This document shows positions 1 through 10,585 of a DNA stretch of 64,000 nt, in pieces. Location: the NCBI RefSeq assembly GCF_010093595.1, contig NW_022985442.1, positions 1,446,021 through 1,510,020 on the forward strand, read 5' to 3'. A model generated the notes under the pieces. That model was not told the origin of the DNA. It saw nothing but the letters and a program-made list of their open reading frames with translations, and made no database searches. Numbering within the stretch: the first letter of the stretch is position 1; each line of letters starts with the position of its first letter. Made by a program: the position numbers and the translations under genes. The DNA comes from Mytilinidion resinicola (taxonomy: Eukaryota; Ascomycota; Dothideomycetes; Mytilinidiales; Mytilinidiaceae).

Positions 1-1
1 C

Positions 2-258
2 CTCTTCGTCCTCTTCGACCTCGTCATCCACAACCCCACCCACCCAGAAACCAGCACTAACCTCGCCCTCCTCGACGTCGCCAGCGGCCACTTCAGTCGC
101 GTCGAGTACGCCTCCGGCGGCACGCTCCCGGGCTCCCTCGTCTCCGAGTTTGCGCACATCGCGCGCGAGTACGTCCGCGACGTGCAGCTGCGCGAGGCCG
201 GGCAGGGGAACCGCATCCAGTGGTCGAATACGCTGCTGAATCAGCCGAGCAGCGGGAT

Positions 259-337
<79 letters not shown>

Positions 338-571
338 CAGAATCAGAGCCAGATAGTGATGCCGCCGGCGGAGGTGTCGGGGGCGAGTGCGGCGGGCGTG
401 ACGGATGCACTGTTTTTTCCAATTAGCGACGATCCGTATTATATGCCTGAGGGGCTGTTGATGGGGACGGATGTGATGGATTTGTTTGGGTCGGTTATGC
501 CGCCCACGGAGTCGGGGAATGAGATGCCCGAGGCGTGGATGCTCTCGGGTAATCAGACACAGATGGGGTAG
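2..571 (+). CDS. C-terminal end of a fungal transcription factor (5'-truncated by window)
   Basis: The frame is open from base 2 to a TAG at 569-571 (189 residues shown). The start lies outside the window. The first 60 residues read like the end of the fungal-specific transcription factor domain: a [16 protein letters not shown] stretch, then [20 protein letters not shown]. This is the usual tail of Zn2Cys6 or C2H2 regulators and would act in the nucleus on RNA polymerase II promoters. After it comes a Ser-Gln dipeptide run (hexanucleotide repeat 260-340), then a methionine- and proline-rich acidic end that could serve in activation. The DNA-binding domain cannot be seen, so neither the class nor the targets can be named. 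The family call rests on the pattern of that short block. Confidence 0.6.
260..340. repeat. (CAGAGC)n hexanucleotide microsatellite, about 13.5 copies
   Basis: A perfect run of the hexamer encodes alternating Gln-Ser within the transcription factor tail. It ends in one diverged unit (AAT for AGC) at 341-343. Because the unit is a multiple of three, length changes keep the frame. The other frames of the same repeat give long Pro-Glu or Gly-Ser reading frames that are artefacts. Confidence 0.95.
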
Positions 572-2068
572 GCTGGGTGGGTTGGATTTGAGGTAGATGG
601 CTATGTAAGAGTACGGGCTGGCGGTGTGCGGGCTTTGGTATCATCTGGTGTACGCTCCTTTGGACGAGGGCGAGGTCGGCGTTACGATAGACTGAATGGT
701 GCGTTTTAGGATATTTTAGAAGCGTTTAGAACACAATCAGGCGCTTCATGATGCCTTCGTAAGTGGAGATAAGTATTGCAATATCACGTGTCGCTGACTC
801 ATCCAATTTGCTTCTACCAACCTTTATTCCGGAGCTATAACACCTTGTCCGGCCTCTGGCTTTTCAATCTTCAGGAGTGCGGTGACCTCCAAGGGGAGGT
901 GCAAACCAGCGAAGACTACAATCGAATGACTGCTCGGTCTGTTTTCTGCCGAGTTGACATAGAGCTGGCAACATGGTTCCTGCAAAAGCAGCGTGGCTCA
1001 CTCTCCATGGGAGTGTCGAGATTGAGTCGGCTCAAAATATAGATAAAACAGGACCATGGTCTGTGTCGGCGGCGTCGTGTTAGATTATGACAATCACCCA
1101 CTGCAATCAATGCTAGTAGCAAACAGGGCGCTCTCATGTACATAATGTCGCGTTCTGTCAATGTTCAGATGCTACGGCCTGCAAATGAACACGTTGGCGT
1201 TGTGTTGGCGCCGGCATTAAGGTTAGATGATGCTGAGCATATTCAGGGGCCGCGAATGGCGATGCTGATGAAAATACACCGCTGACCTATGAGCCTGAAA
1301 GACTTTAGTGTGCAGTATCATTAGGACATTGATCGAAGTGTTTGAGAGGTGATTGAGGACGGTAGGCGTGGGAGGGGGTTAGTTACCATCATTGTTTCGA
1401 TTTCGTACTCCCCAGTCCCATGGAGAAAGTTTACCCGGTTGTTTGCAATCTCCACCAACCTCCCACCACACATGAGCCCGAGAAGTACTGCATGGTGAAC
1501 GGACGGCACATAGTACGGCGGCGCACGCCTTTTTTTTTTTTCCACCACCGGCCCCAACGGCGCCATGGACCGCATACAGTTTGGTTCTGACAGCCGACAG
1601 ACACCATTCGCTTGTCTCACCAAAGTGTTTTGCTGTCCCTTGCACCTCCGCTCTTTCCCTTGAAGAGACAACATGGTGGGGTTTTATAGTCAAAAAATTT
1701 CGGAGTCATGTGAGTTGCATGTGACTTGGGATAGGTCACGTTGCTTAGCGAATGAGGCATAGGAGGTATTTAGGGTGTAGAGATGTCGGGCGGTGTGAGA
1801 AGTGGGTGCTGGGGAAAAAAGAGGGATTTAGATTGGATGTTAAATAAAGCATGGCCACGAATAGATGTGTTGCATTGAAGAGGCTGAGGCTGAGGACAAA
1901 ATGAAGATGATATTGATGTAAACTCGTCTACCCAATCTTCATCTAGGAGCCAGACCCTCTACTGTCTATCCCAGAAGTAGGATATTATCCGATAAGGGTC
2001 AGAGTATCCATTCCCAAGGAATAGTAACAATGAATGATACAAAGAAAGAAGCGAATGCGAATATCGAC
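572..2068. other. Intergenic, no supported gene
   Basis: This is about 1.5 kb between the end of the transcription factor and the decayed locus. The open frames are short and unspliceable into anything recognisable. It holds a T-tract around 1530-1541 and A-rich patches. No RNA gene or repeat was seen. Confidence 0.6.
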
Positions 2069-4461
2069 TCATACTCCCCACCCCTCTGACATCTTGAGTC
2101 CCTGGAGTTCCAGCTCCAAGATCTCAACCTCTACCTGCACGATGATCTTCTTGAGGGCATCCAAGCGTCGCGTACTCTCCGAGATCCACTTCCCATTGCC
2201 GTCGGTGATCGCCATTCTCCGCTGCAACGCAACAGGCGGCTTATTCCATTCTGGGGCTGCACACACGCGGGCTTCGTACTCCCTCCCGTGCGGATCCCAG
2301 ATGTCTCGGATATCAAAGTCTCCAGGCAGCCCCTCTTGCGCACTCCTCCGCTTCTCCTTCTCCACATCGGCCTCAATGTCTTTCACCGCACTCTGGGCTC
2401 ACAAGTTCCAGAGAAACAGGGCATCGTAATAGTCCTGGACGGTCTTTTCTTCGCGGTCTGGAACGAGTCCAGGGATAATCGCTAGCACTTCTTCTTCTTC
2501 TGTAAGAGTGTTCAATATCGAGAGAGGTTCGAGATGAGTTTCAGGCGTTAGGGCTCCGAGTGCGTCGCCGGAGAAGATACCTGGGAGAGGGAATTCGGCG
2601 TAGATGTTGCGCGCGAAGGGGAGATCGGCGCCCGGTACACGCGGGAGGTCGTGGAAGAAATGGGGTAGGCCTTTTTTGCTTCCTAACGGAGCTCCGAATC
2701 CATGCGGTGGGGGCACCTGGGCCGCTTTGTCAGACCGTAGGAGGGCCAATAGGTATTCTTCGTGTGTCATGCCAGCACGAACGATCGGGTCTGGGTAGTC
2801 ATCCGCGGATACTCTGCGTAGGTACGCCGCAATAGGTTGGGTGGGCGGGCGGATCCGGAGCCACCAGGAAATCCGGGAGGCTAAACCTACACACGTCGAA
2901 TAGTCGATGGCGGATTTTGTTTCGAGAGTTGTTGATCAGCTCTTGCTCTGCCGAGGTCGGGCTCCGGAAGATAGACGATGTTGTCACTTGGTCGTCCGCT
3001 GCTGATAGAAGTTCCTTCATGTCTTCTGATAAGACCTCATCACCAGCCTGATTTCGTAGTTCGTGGTCTACGTACGACAAATCCGCAGTGTATACAAACG
3101 GGAAGATGCCTCTCTCGCAGCTTCTATCACCAGGTGCTGCTGTGTTGTAAGGCCCATAACTCTCCATTTCCCATGCTTGGTGCGGGGAGCAAGCAGTGTA
3201 GGCGTTCTGAACCTCCTGACGGCCGTGAAAGCGTTTTACATGGTCTTTATAAGCTGTGAGTCCGCTACCTAAAGGCTTTTTGCTTGGGCTCGGTCTCCCT
3301 GGAAGTTCCATGGAGAGTTCTGGGTCTCTTTCGGGATGTTTCATTAGACGTATTGTGGTTAGGCGGCGGTCATCCGTGGCAAGCATCGCCATGAGAGCTC
3401 TCACTAAATCCAGGACGTCTCCCAGGAGATATTCGATGATGACTGCATCGTGTTGCATGTCCGCATCTCCAACTACGGAATAGAAGGCACCCTCTCCCCC
3501 GAAGCGCCTTGGCCCATCTTTGAACTGCTTGAGGAGTTCAAGCAGTCGATCTCCAGCTCGGACACACTGTAAGAACTTCTCGTAATTGTAGCCATATGGT
3601 GGCTCGCCCCATCCATGACGGAGTGGCGCACCTGCGATTCCGGAGGATCGACAAACAATGTTGAGAGATCCAGAATACAGCGCTTGCAAAAGCGATGGAG
3701 ACTATATCAGAGTGGAACGGGGCAGTTTACCAGAGACTCCGAGAACTCCAGGTCTAGAGGAAGCCACCCGCCGAAATATTGGCCCATGGGTAATCTCCAC
3801 TTCGGCGTGATAGCGTGCAGTTTAGATCCGTTGACGAATCGAAAAGATTCGTACTGGAAAGAAAGTCGTTCTGTTCCTTAGAACATATGGGCGATACTGC
3901 TCTTTATCGCGTGCATATCGCTTCGAAGGTTAGATGCCACCATCAGCTTCTTTCCATTCTTGAACCATTTTCAGAAAAAGCTTAACTACAGACAAGGCAG
4001 CCCTCATTATCGAGTTGGACTGTACGGAGACACTTAATTCTGGAACTGTATCTTTGGTTGGGTTCTCCAACATCTCAAGGATGTAACATTTGAACGATGC
4101 TTGTTCTCCGACAAATATCACCATCACAGTGACAAGTTCTTCATGTTCGTCGCGAATGAAACGCTCTTCACGCTCTTTAGGAGAGAGGTCATCCGGCTGC
4201 TGAGGTAATTTTGCAAATTCGGCATCCCATCCGAGTGTTGGCTTCAGGACTTGCTTGCCAAGTGGAGTCAAACCATGCGTTGGTGACCGAAGGAGAGCTT
4301 TCTCAATCAACTTGATTTCATCGCGGATCTCCGAATGGCACAGTCCGTTACTCCGCACCGCTGGGTAGATGGGCCTGGGTTCAGTGGTAGTAATGGAGCT
4401 TCCTTTGATGTGTTAGATGTGCTAAACCTGGTGATTCGCTTACTTACTTCGTCATGTCCGT

Positions 4462-4469
4462 TATAACAA
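4462..4469. repeat. Target-site duplication, left copy (right copy 5111-5118)
   Basis: TATAACAA occurs immediately outside both inverted repeats with no mismatch, marking the insertion point and implying a fairly recent insertion. Confidence 0.85.
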
Positions 4470-4578
4470 GGACGAGCTTAATTACCACCCCCCCTTTCTC
4501 TCCGCATCACCCCCCTTTTCTCTTCCTTCCACCCCCCCTACATTAGCCTAGCTCCGGCTGGTAATAACTTTGTTCCAC
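4470..4578 (+). repeat. Left terminal inverted repeat of the MITE
   Basis: This 109-bp arm has several runs of 7-8 C. It pairs over its whole length with 5001-5110, with scattered mismatches. Similarity may extend a further 10-15 bp inward. Confidence 0.85.
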
Positions 4579-5000
4579 TAATTAGATTCACTCGCTTATG
4601 TAAATTGGAAAGGCTACACAAATCGGAAAGGCCACACAAATCAGAAAGGATGTATACACATGCAACAATAGTCTATTCACTCTGTTTACTCTAGGTAGTC
4701 TAGAAGCGGAAAGCTCCTAGACGGCCACCTCTTTATTGCTGATTAAAAGGAACGCCGTATACACCATTATACCAAGGTCTTACACCCGAAGATCCTCCTG
4801 CTGCACCGGCTCCTTCACTATAAACAGCCTCCTCCTTAGGAGTAGACAGAGGGCCATCCTTAAGGGCTGGTTAACTATCGGGGACTAAGGAAATAGAGCC
4901 CTGCGTCGCCGTTAGGCCTGCTTATCCGGTAGAGAGGTCCGGTACTGTATTAGTGAATTAAGACCGCTGTCTAACACTACTATCGCTTACAACCTAATCG

Positions 5001-5110
5001 GTGGAACAAAGTTATTACGAGCCGAAGCTAAGCTAAATGGAAGGGAGGTGGTAGGAAGAAAAAAGGGGGGTGACGCGGAGAGAAAGGGGGAGTGGTAATT
5101 AAGCTCGTCC
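5001..5110 (-). repeat. Right terminal inverted repeat of the MITE
   Basis: This is the reverse-complement partner of 4470-4578. It ends exactly at the right target duplication TATAACAA. Confidence 0.85.
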
Positions 5111-6031
5111 TATAACAAGTGAGCCCAGCAGACTCATAGATCTAGGCCGCACTCATTCTTCTCCATCTCTAGGTGCATAAATTTGGCTAGAGAAGCCCCG
5201 CTGTTACCCGCCACCAAAGGGGCATACCGAAGAGTGGCCGTCCCACTGATGATCCGCCCGGCTGTGCGCGTGCTTTGGATCCTCTGATTACACGGGATGC
5301 AGAGGAGCTGGACTTGAGGATTAACCACAGGCCCAAACCGAAAATTCAATCCGAGAGGACGGTTTTGTCAGAGGTCGGTCCAAATGAAGAGCTGGATTCT
5401 CATGGCTTTAGCAACAATGTAGTATACCGTGTGGTCCAGTCCGAGCTCCGTGCACTCCAACAGCGTGAATAATGGATGCGATCCTGGCGCAACAGGCTCA
5501 TCATTGAACTTGACATATTTGCCATGATCTGTGGATCGTTCGAATATACCACCAGAAATGCGTTCTGCACTTGCCATTTAACTAGTAAATAGTTGTCGGG
5601 GTCTCCTGTACAAAGAAGTGCTAGCGATTTGTAAAACGACCTCACATTGCCTTGGTGTATTGCGGAGTATCGTTTAATGCTGTGATTCATGAACTGGGGT
5701 GGTGATGGGATGTGGTGGGTGCTAGGGATGGAGCGGACTCCTTGCGTTGATGCAAAATCAACTACGCTCCCTTTAAATAGACATAACGTCCCCAAATCAT
5801 CTCCTTGTAGTGACGTATACTCTCCGCACCTCTGGTGGTGAATTTTTGGCGGTAAAAGCCCTATTAATTAGGCCCTCGGAGCTCTCGTCTCGGTGCCTGT
5901 TTGGTAACAAACATCCCAGGGAATCAGAGATGCGAAACAACATCGAAAAACAGCTGAAGCTAGGGACAGGGCTAACATGAATGAACAATAACGTGGTGAT
6001 ATTAACGGAAACATATAGAACTAAACGAGCA

Positions 6032-7060
6032 CTAAAGAGTGCTCGAAGGACCCTCCATATTGCTGGTGGTTGGCGGGTGTCTTCGTATGACTGCTGTCCG
6101 TACGGATATATCAGCGCACGGTAGGAGGCGCTCTGTGATCCTCGTGGAGGCCCGGGTATTGTAAGAGGGTAAACAAGGGGTAGCCCCCATTTTCCATAGC
6201 CTTCCTTTCGAACTCCAGATACTTGTTGTGGTCAAAATGGCGGTGTATTGGAATAAGAAATCGATCACTTGTCGTTTCATGAGAATATTATTCCCGAGAT
6301 CGCTAGTACATAAAGAGCCAGCTCACAATATCGAGGACCTTTTTTGCCTTTTGGAACTACAACATGTTGCTTGAGCTCATCGTTCATAAGGATTATGTCA
6401 TGACAGGAAGAGATGTAGATGCTGCTGTTGTGTGTTAGGGTTGGAGAATACCCGCTGTGGTGTTGCGAGTGTGCCGGTAGTAGGGGTATGGGTATGATGA
6501 TGGCGTGTAGGACGAGACTCAAGGAAACCGCTCTCATAAAATTTCCCCTGTTGTAGAGCTCTCCACCGAGCCATCCCATTCTTCAGACGCGGGAGTGGTT
6601 CGGGCCATTCGAACATACCATGAGGCCTCGGGCTCCAATGTGCGTGCCCGTTCCCACGCTCGTTGCGAAGCAGTTGATTGAGCAGGACCTGCGGGCAGGA
6701 GAGCTGGCTGCGATGTTGAATCTGGCCTCAGATGTGGCGGAACATATTTGCCATTCTCCGAAATGGATTGCTGAGCCCTTCCGAAGCCCGTATCTGGCGT
6801 TGCGGCATCAGTAAGTTCGCATGCAGAGTTCAGGGTGCCTTTTGACAAAACGCTGGAGCCACGCCTGCTTTGTTCCATCTTCTTGCGCCCCATCTAAGAA
6901 CTGGCTTCAACACTCTGTCGCCGAAAGGAGTGGCGAGACTGTGCGTGGGTGATCTGAGGGAATCTCCATCGATAGCCTCGAGAGCCTTTCGAATCTGCCA
7001 TGGTCTTCGAATGGCGCAGTCATCAACCGAGCAACGCTCGCTTGATGAATCGTGGTTTCG
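6032..7060 (-). pseudogene. Fragments related to the 2.1-5.6 kb decayed gene
   Basis: On the minus strand, around 6960-6870, a frame reads LRSPTHSLATPFGDRVLKPV, clearly related to the SPTHGLTPLGKQVLKP block at about 4290. Near 6250-6170 another frame reads DHNKYLEF, then YPLFTLLQYPGL, which parallels DHGKYVKF and HPLFTLLECTEL at about 5530. DNA upstream of both pairs is also alike (AAATGGCAAGTG against AAACGACAAGTG). The order of the blocks differs from the other copy and no complete frame can be built, so this looks like remnants of one or more duplicates. A frame at 6893-6534 contains KYVPPHLR, but I cannot connect it to a gene with confidence. Confidence 0.45.
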
Positions 7061-7978
7061 ACTAGGCGTTCGGGAGCCCTTAGATATGTTAGCTATATCT
7101 GTAGAACATGAGCAAGTTGAGCTTTCTTACCTTATTATAGTCGTTATAACATCTAAAACTAGATGTTGCACCCCTCTCTCACTCCCAAGTGACAAGCTTT
7201 AGGTCCAACCCGCTTTTTTTGTTCTCTTTTTCCTGCAACATAAAGTGTGCTAGGGCTGCTCCACTCCTGTCAACCACTACTGGAGAGTAATCGAGAACGA
7301 TAGGTTGACGTATCTAAGAGGAAATGTCAGTACAAATCATAAATAGATCGCGGGGACGATGATCTTAAAATGGGGATCTCAAACTCCACGTCTTCTCGGC
7401 TCTTCTCGACCATTTGTATATGCGATTATAAGGAATAGAAAGTCAGGTTAGATATAGAGTGTCTCAAGTATTCAAAAAAATTGTATAACACCACCCTGTC
7501 GAAAATGCATGCCTCAAAGCTTTACCGCCGCATGATTGATGGGTTTCTCAAAGGTGCTACCGGTGGAGATACGCACGAAGGTCCCAAATCACCCATAGGA
7601 CGAGCAATACTCGAAGGAGAATTTCGATGGGGTAAAGTTGGTCCTCATCGTTCATATTGCCGCGGTCATCCATATTAGCAAGGATCAAGTGAGACTTTGC
7701 GTTTGCTCGAACGCGTATGATGACTTAGTGTAGGTTGGCGTCTCTGAAGATTTTCAGTAGAGGAACCTAGGAATTAATAAGAGCTTCAAATATCCTGAAA
7801 GTGTGATTGTTGAGAGAGCTTGGTGATGAATATTCTTGTTTTGAATTATGAGGTTTGTTACGCAAACTAATAGCAAATCAAAATGATGCTGTGATTGATG
7901 ATTGAATTGTTTGGGAAGCTAACCTACCGTTCCCAAACTAAATTTTGGCGTGTTAGCGAATGGTCGAAACCCACCTTT
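7061..7978. other. Intergenic, AT-richer, no supported gene
   Basis: This lies between the decayed fragments and the 3' end of the carboxylesterase. Only short frames exist, with no recognisable domain or RNA. It presumably includes the esterase 3' UTR. Confidence 0.5.
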
Positions 7979-9809
7979 CTAATTTTCAACAATTGTCCCC
8001 TGAGAGCTGAAGAAATCACACCGCGGTCCCTCATCCCGGTCGGGCACCCTCCCAATCTGTGTATAATTGATACTCAGCACACGCTTCCCACCGTAACCAC
8101 CCACATACGACGGCCAGTAGGGAGCCCCTGGGAAACGAAGTGGGTTTGGATTGCCGGTAATAGCAAAGGATAACCAGTAGCCCGTGAGAATCTTAGCAAT
8201 CGTGGCATTTGGCGCAGACGTGTACCCAGGATCCGCGGAAGTGAGAAAAGGGAGATTAGAGCCGTGTAGCTCGGTGCCGATTGCGGTTACGAGTTTGTAG
8301 ACGGCGTGCGGGTTTGGGTAATGGGTGGCTACTCCGTTGGCTATTTGGTATGACGGACCTAAGGCAAAATGTGAGCCGAACTGAGTGCTAGCTATAGCCG
8401 GAGGGGGATGTATGCTGTTTAGGAATAAGTAAAAAGCTTACAATTGATTATTGCGTCGCCAAACCATTGCTGGCGTTGGAAGAAGGTGGAGTTGAAATCG
8501 GAGCTGGGGTAGAGCTCGTAGAGGCGAGAGAAGAAAGAAGCGTCCGCCGAGGGGAAGATGTACTGCGCCTAATGGGAGCAATTTAACGTCAGTGCCTGTA
8601 ATGATAACTGCATAGAAGCAAAGAAAAGAACATCTCACATCTTTAGTTTCAGCATCGGTCGTAGTCAGTGTCGGATTGGTGAAAATGACGCCCTCATAAC
8701 CCTCGTGGTCCACGATCGTAGGCACCTTGTAGAAATGACCCTCACGATATTCGGTACTTGGGAGATCTCGAACGAAATTTCCATCAACAACGGGGCCGAA
8801 GTAAAAAAGGCCATATCCGTAACCGGCACTAGGGTATGACACGTTCAGAACACCTTGTCCGACATTTGCTAGGTCCGTTCCAGAGAGAGCACGTAAACAG
8901 TTTATGTCGCTGCATTTCGATAAGCGAAGAGTAGTGTCGTACTGGGCATCCTGTATAGCAGGGTTAAGGAGTGGCTGCCACCAAGGGTATTCGGCAATGG
9001 CAGCAGAGAACGGAGGAGTATCCTTGCCGCTATATGCAGTCAACTGCAAAGATACAGAGCCTCCACCAGCAGAGCCACCCCATATGGTAATGCGAGATGG
9101 GTCTCCCCCGAATGCGTGTATATGTCGTTGAAGCTAGGAATGATCAGTCTCCAGAATGTAATGAAGGAAGAGGATAACAACTAGACACGCTTACCCATTC
9201 TAGTGCCGCTCTCTGATCTAGCAATCCTGCATTCAAAATGCCATCTTTTGCAATTGATTTACCGCCGAGGAATCCGAAGACGCCAAGACGATACTGAATG
9301 GCGACATAGATCACGGTTCCGCTAGACTGATTGACCATGGCGTCGCCGGGATACAGCGCCGCATCGCCAAGAGTGTAGCCACCGCCGTGAATCTGCACTA
9401 TTACAGGAAGACGTTGAGATACAGGGCTGCTCGGCACAAGCACATCCATTATCAAGCAATCCTCTGATTGTTGGAAAGGGGCCCCAGCAGATAGCGAAGC
9501 CCCAAACTCTGCCCAACTCGGATTGGATTGGTAGCAGGCTGGAGCTGGTAAACTGGCGTTGATGACTTGCTTGTCCTTCTTGATGGCACCATCTATGGGT
9601 ACGGGCTTGCGCCATCGAAGTTCGCCAATGGGCGCTTTGGCATATGGAATCCCACGGAAGTAATTGATACCAGTGGAGGCATTGTAATAGCCACTGTAGC
9701 TCGCATAGCCAAGGTCGACGATTGGAGTACCGCGAATTTTCGGATTCAGAGCAACTGAAAGGATAGATAGAGGAAAGAGTAGAAATACGAGGACGCGCAC
9801 CAGAACCAT
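7979..9809 (-). CDS. Secreted type-B carboxylesterase (alpha/beta hydrolase), 4 exons
   Basis: Exons are 9809-9195, 9133-8639, 8568-8442 and 8391-7979, giving 549 residues, normal for the family. The start chosen is the ATG that opens a signal peptide (MVLVRVLVFLLFPLSILSVA). It hydrolyses carboxylic esters, outside the cell or in the secretory path. The oxyanion hole is HGGGY, and the nucleophile elbow GGSAGGGS gives the catalytic Ser. The acid is the Glu of DHEGYEGVIF and the His is in GTELHGSNLPF. An EDCLIMDVLVPSS block, typical of COesterase proteins, precedes the oxyanion hole. The last acceptor was set at 8393-8392 because the nearer AG breaks the frame. Several N-glycosylation sequons are present. 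The substrate cannot be told; lipase- and cholinesterase-like members share these motifs. Confidence 0.92.
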
Positions 9810-10585
9810 CTTAGACACAGTAGCGAGGAGTTCGTTGAAACGAAAAGGTGGGAAAAAGAGTCCGAAGATCACTTATATGTTTCGTGCTACGAAGAGTGGA
9901 GACATAATGCCCTCGTGGTCCGTCTATGTTCGCGCGTTGTCCGGTCACCGCATTTAATTGGCGTGGTACCATGTAGCTTATGTTCGTATGCGCATAATCT
10001 ATTGGCGTCAAACAATGAATTTGATGAATCCTGTGAAAAAGTCGACATTTCTAGTAACGTAGTGGAAGCTACTGATCGTTGTAGTCTAGCTTGAGGAGTT
10101 CCGCCCCCGTTTGCTCCGACCTCATTACTATGACGGAAGACCGCGGAATCATGATGTTTCCGAAATCGAGGGGATCCTTGCCCTTGTGAACAAGCATCGG
10201 TACATCATCTGGAGAACCTAGAGAATCTAGGGAAGACGGATCTTGCTTTCGTCAATCGACCGAACGGATGCCGTGATTTTGAACAGTCAACCCAGTGAAG
10301 GTGAATGTTCTTTCCTAACAGCCACAAAACTCCAGATGCTTCAACACAGGCCCAGGCAAGCAATGGAGGAACTGGAAGCTCTAAGAAACTGCTCAAATCC
10401 GAAAAAGTAACCGACTCTCGGCTAACGTCAATTTCAATAAAAATCTGTCCTTGATAGGTACCCGAATGGAGGTACCTAGTGGTGCTGAAGGGCGCTTCGG
10501 CATTCTTTGGTGGATACTTGCACAGTACGTAGATGCTACTCCAAGCAGACAACGATACAATTGGCGAGATATTGGACGGTTCCTT
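9810..10585. other. Intergenic: esterase promoter and COG7-like 3' flank
   Basis: This 776-bp stretch lies upstream of the esterase and downstream of the COG7-like gene, both on the minus strand. The minus-strand frame at 10205-10552 shows no known motif and lacks support. Confidence 0.5.

Larger units (their letters stand above)
4470..5110. mobile_element. Non-autonomous DNA element (MITE-like), 641 bp
   Basis: The ends are long inverted repeats, 4470-4578 and 5001-5110. Both outer tips read GGACGAGCTTAATTACCAC going inward, and both repeats end inward with AATAACTTTGTTCCAC. The outer parts are C-rich on the left and G-rich on the right. An identical 8-bp TATAACAA flanks each side (4462-4469 and 5111-5118). 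There is no coding capacity inside, so it would depend on a transposase elsewhere. An 8-bp duplication is usual for hAT- and Mutator-like transposases, but the superfamily cannot be fixed from this alone. It lies inside the decayed gene. Confidence 0.85.
2069..5577 (-). pseudogene. Decayed multi-exon gene of unknown family, interrupted by a MITE
   Basis: Read on the minus strand, several long conserved-looking blocks follow one another but cannot be spliced into one frame. They are: a block from 5577 with DHGKYVKF and HPLFTLLECTEL; in the same frame across a single TGA (5368-5370), a block with LGLNFRFGPVVNP; then, past the inserted element, 4358-3930 with LLRSPTHGLTPLGKQVLKP; 3689-2799 with LYSGSLNIVCRSSG; and 2770-2069, which is broken only by a TGA at 2399-2401. 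A TAG sits at 3702-3704, and at least one frameshift lies near 2780-2850. Lone stops inside otherwise open frames, together with the insertion, suggest a pseudogene. An expressed gene with unusual splicing or sequencing errors is less likely. I do not recognise the family. A related fragment lies at 6.0-7.1 kb. Confidence 0.5.

Noticed and set aside
93..426. Long frames coding for poly Gly-Ser (minus) and poly Pro-Glu (plus) over the hexamer repeat
   Set aside because: They are by-products of a six-base repeat that is open in several frames; the frame continuous with the upstream transcription factor domain is the real one.
4440..5130. Possible rRNA or simple-sequence origin for the C/G-rich tracts
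   Set aside because: The tracts lie at symmetrical positions within paired inverted repeats and are explained by the MITE arms.
8381..8441. Acceptor at 8382-8381 for the last intron of the carboxylesterase
   Set aside because: It puts the final exon out of frame; the acceptor at 8393-8392 gives GDAIINSSTQFGSHF and a total length divisible by three.
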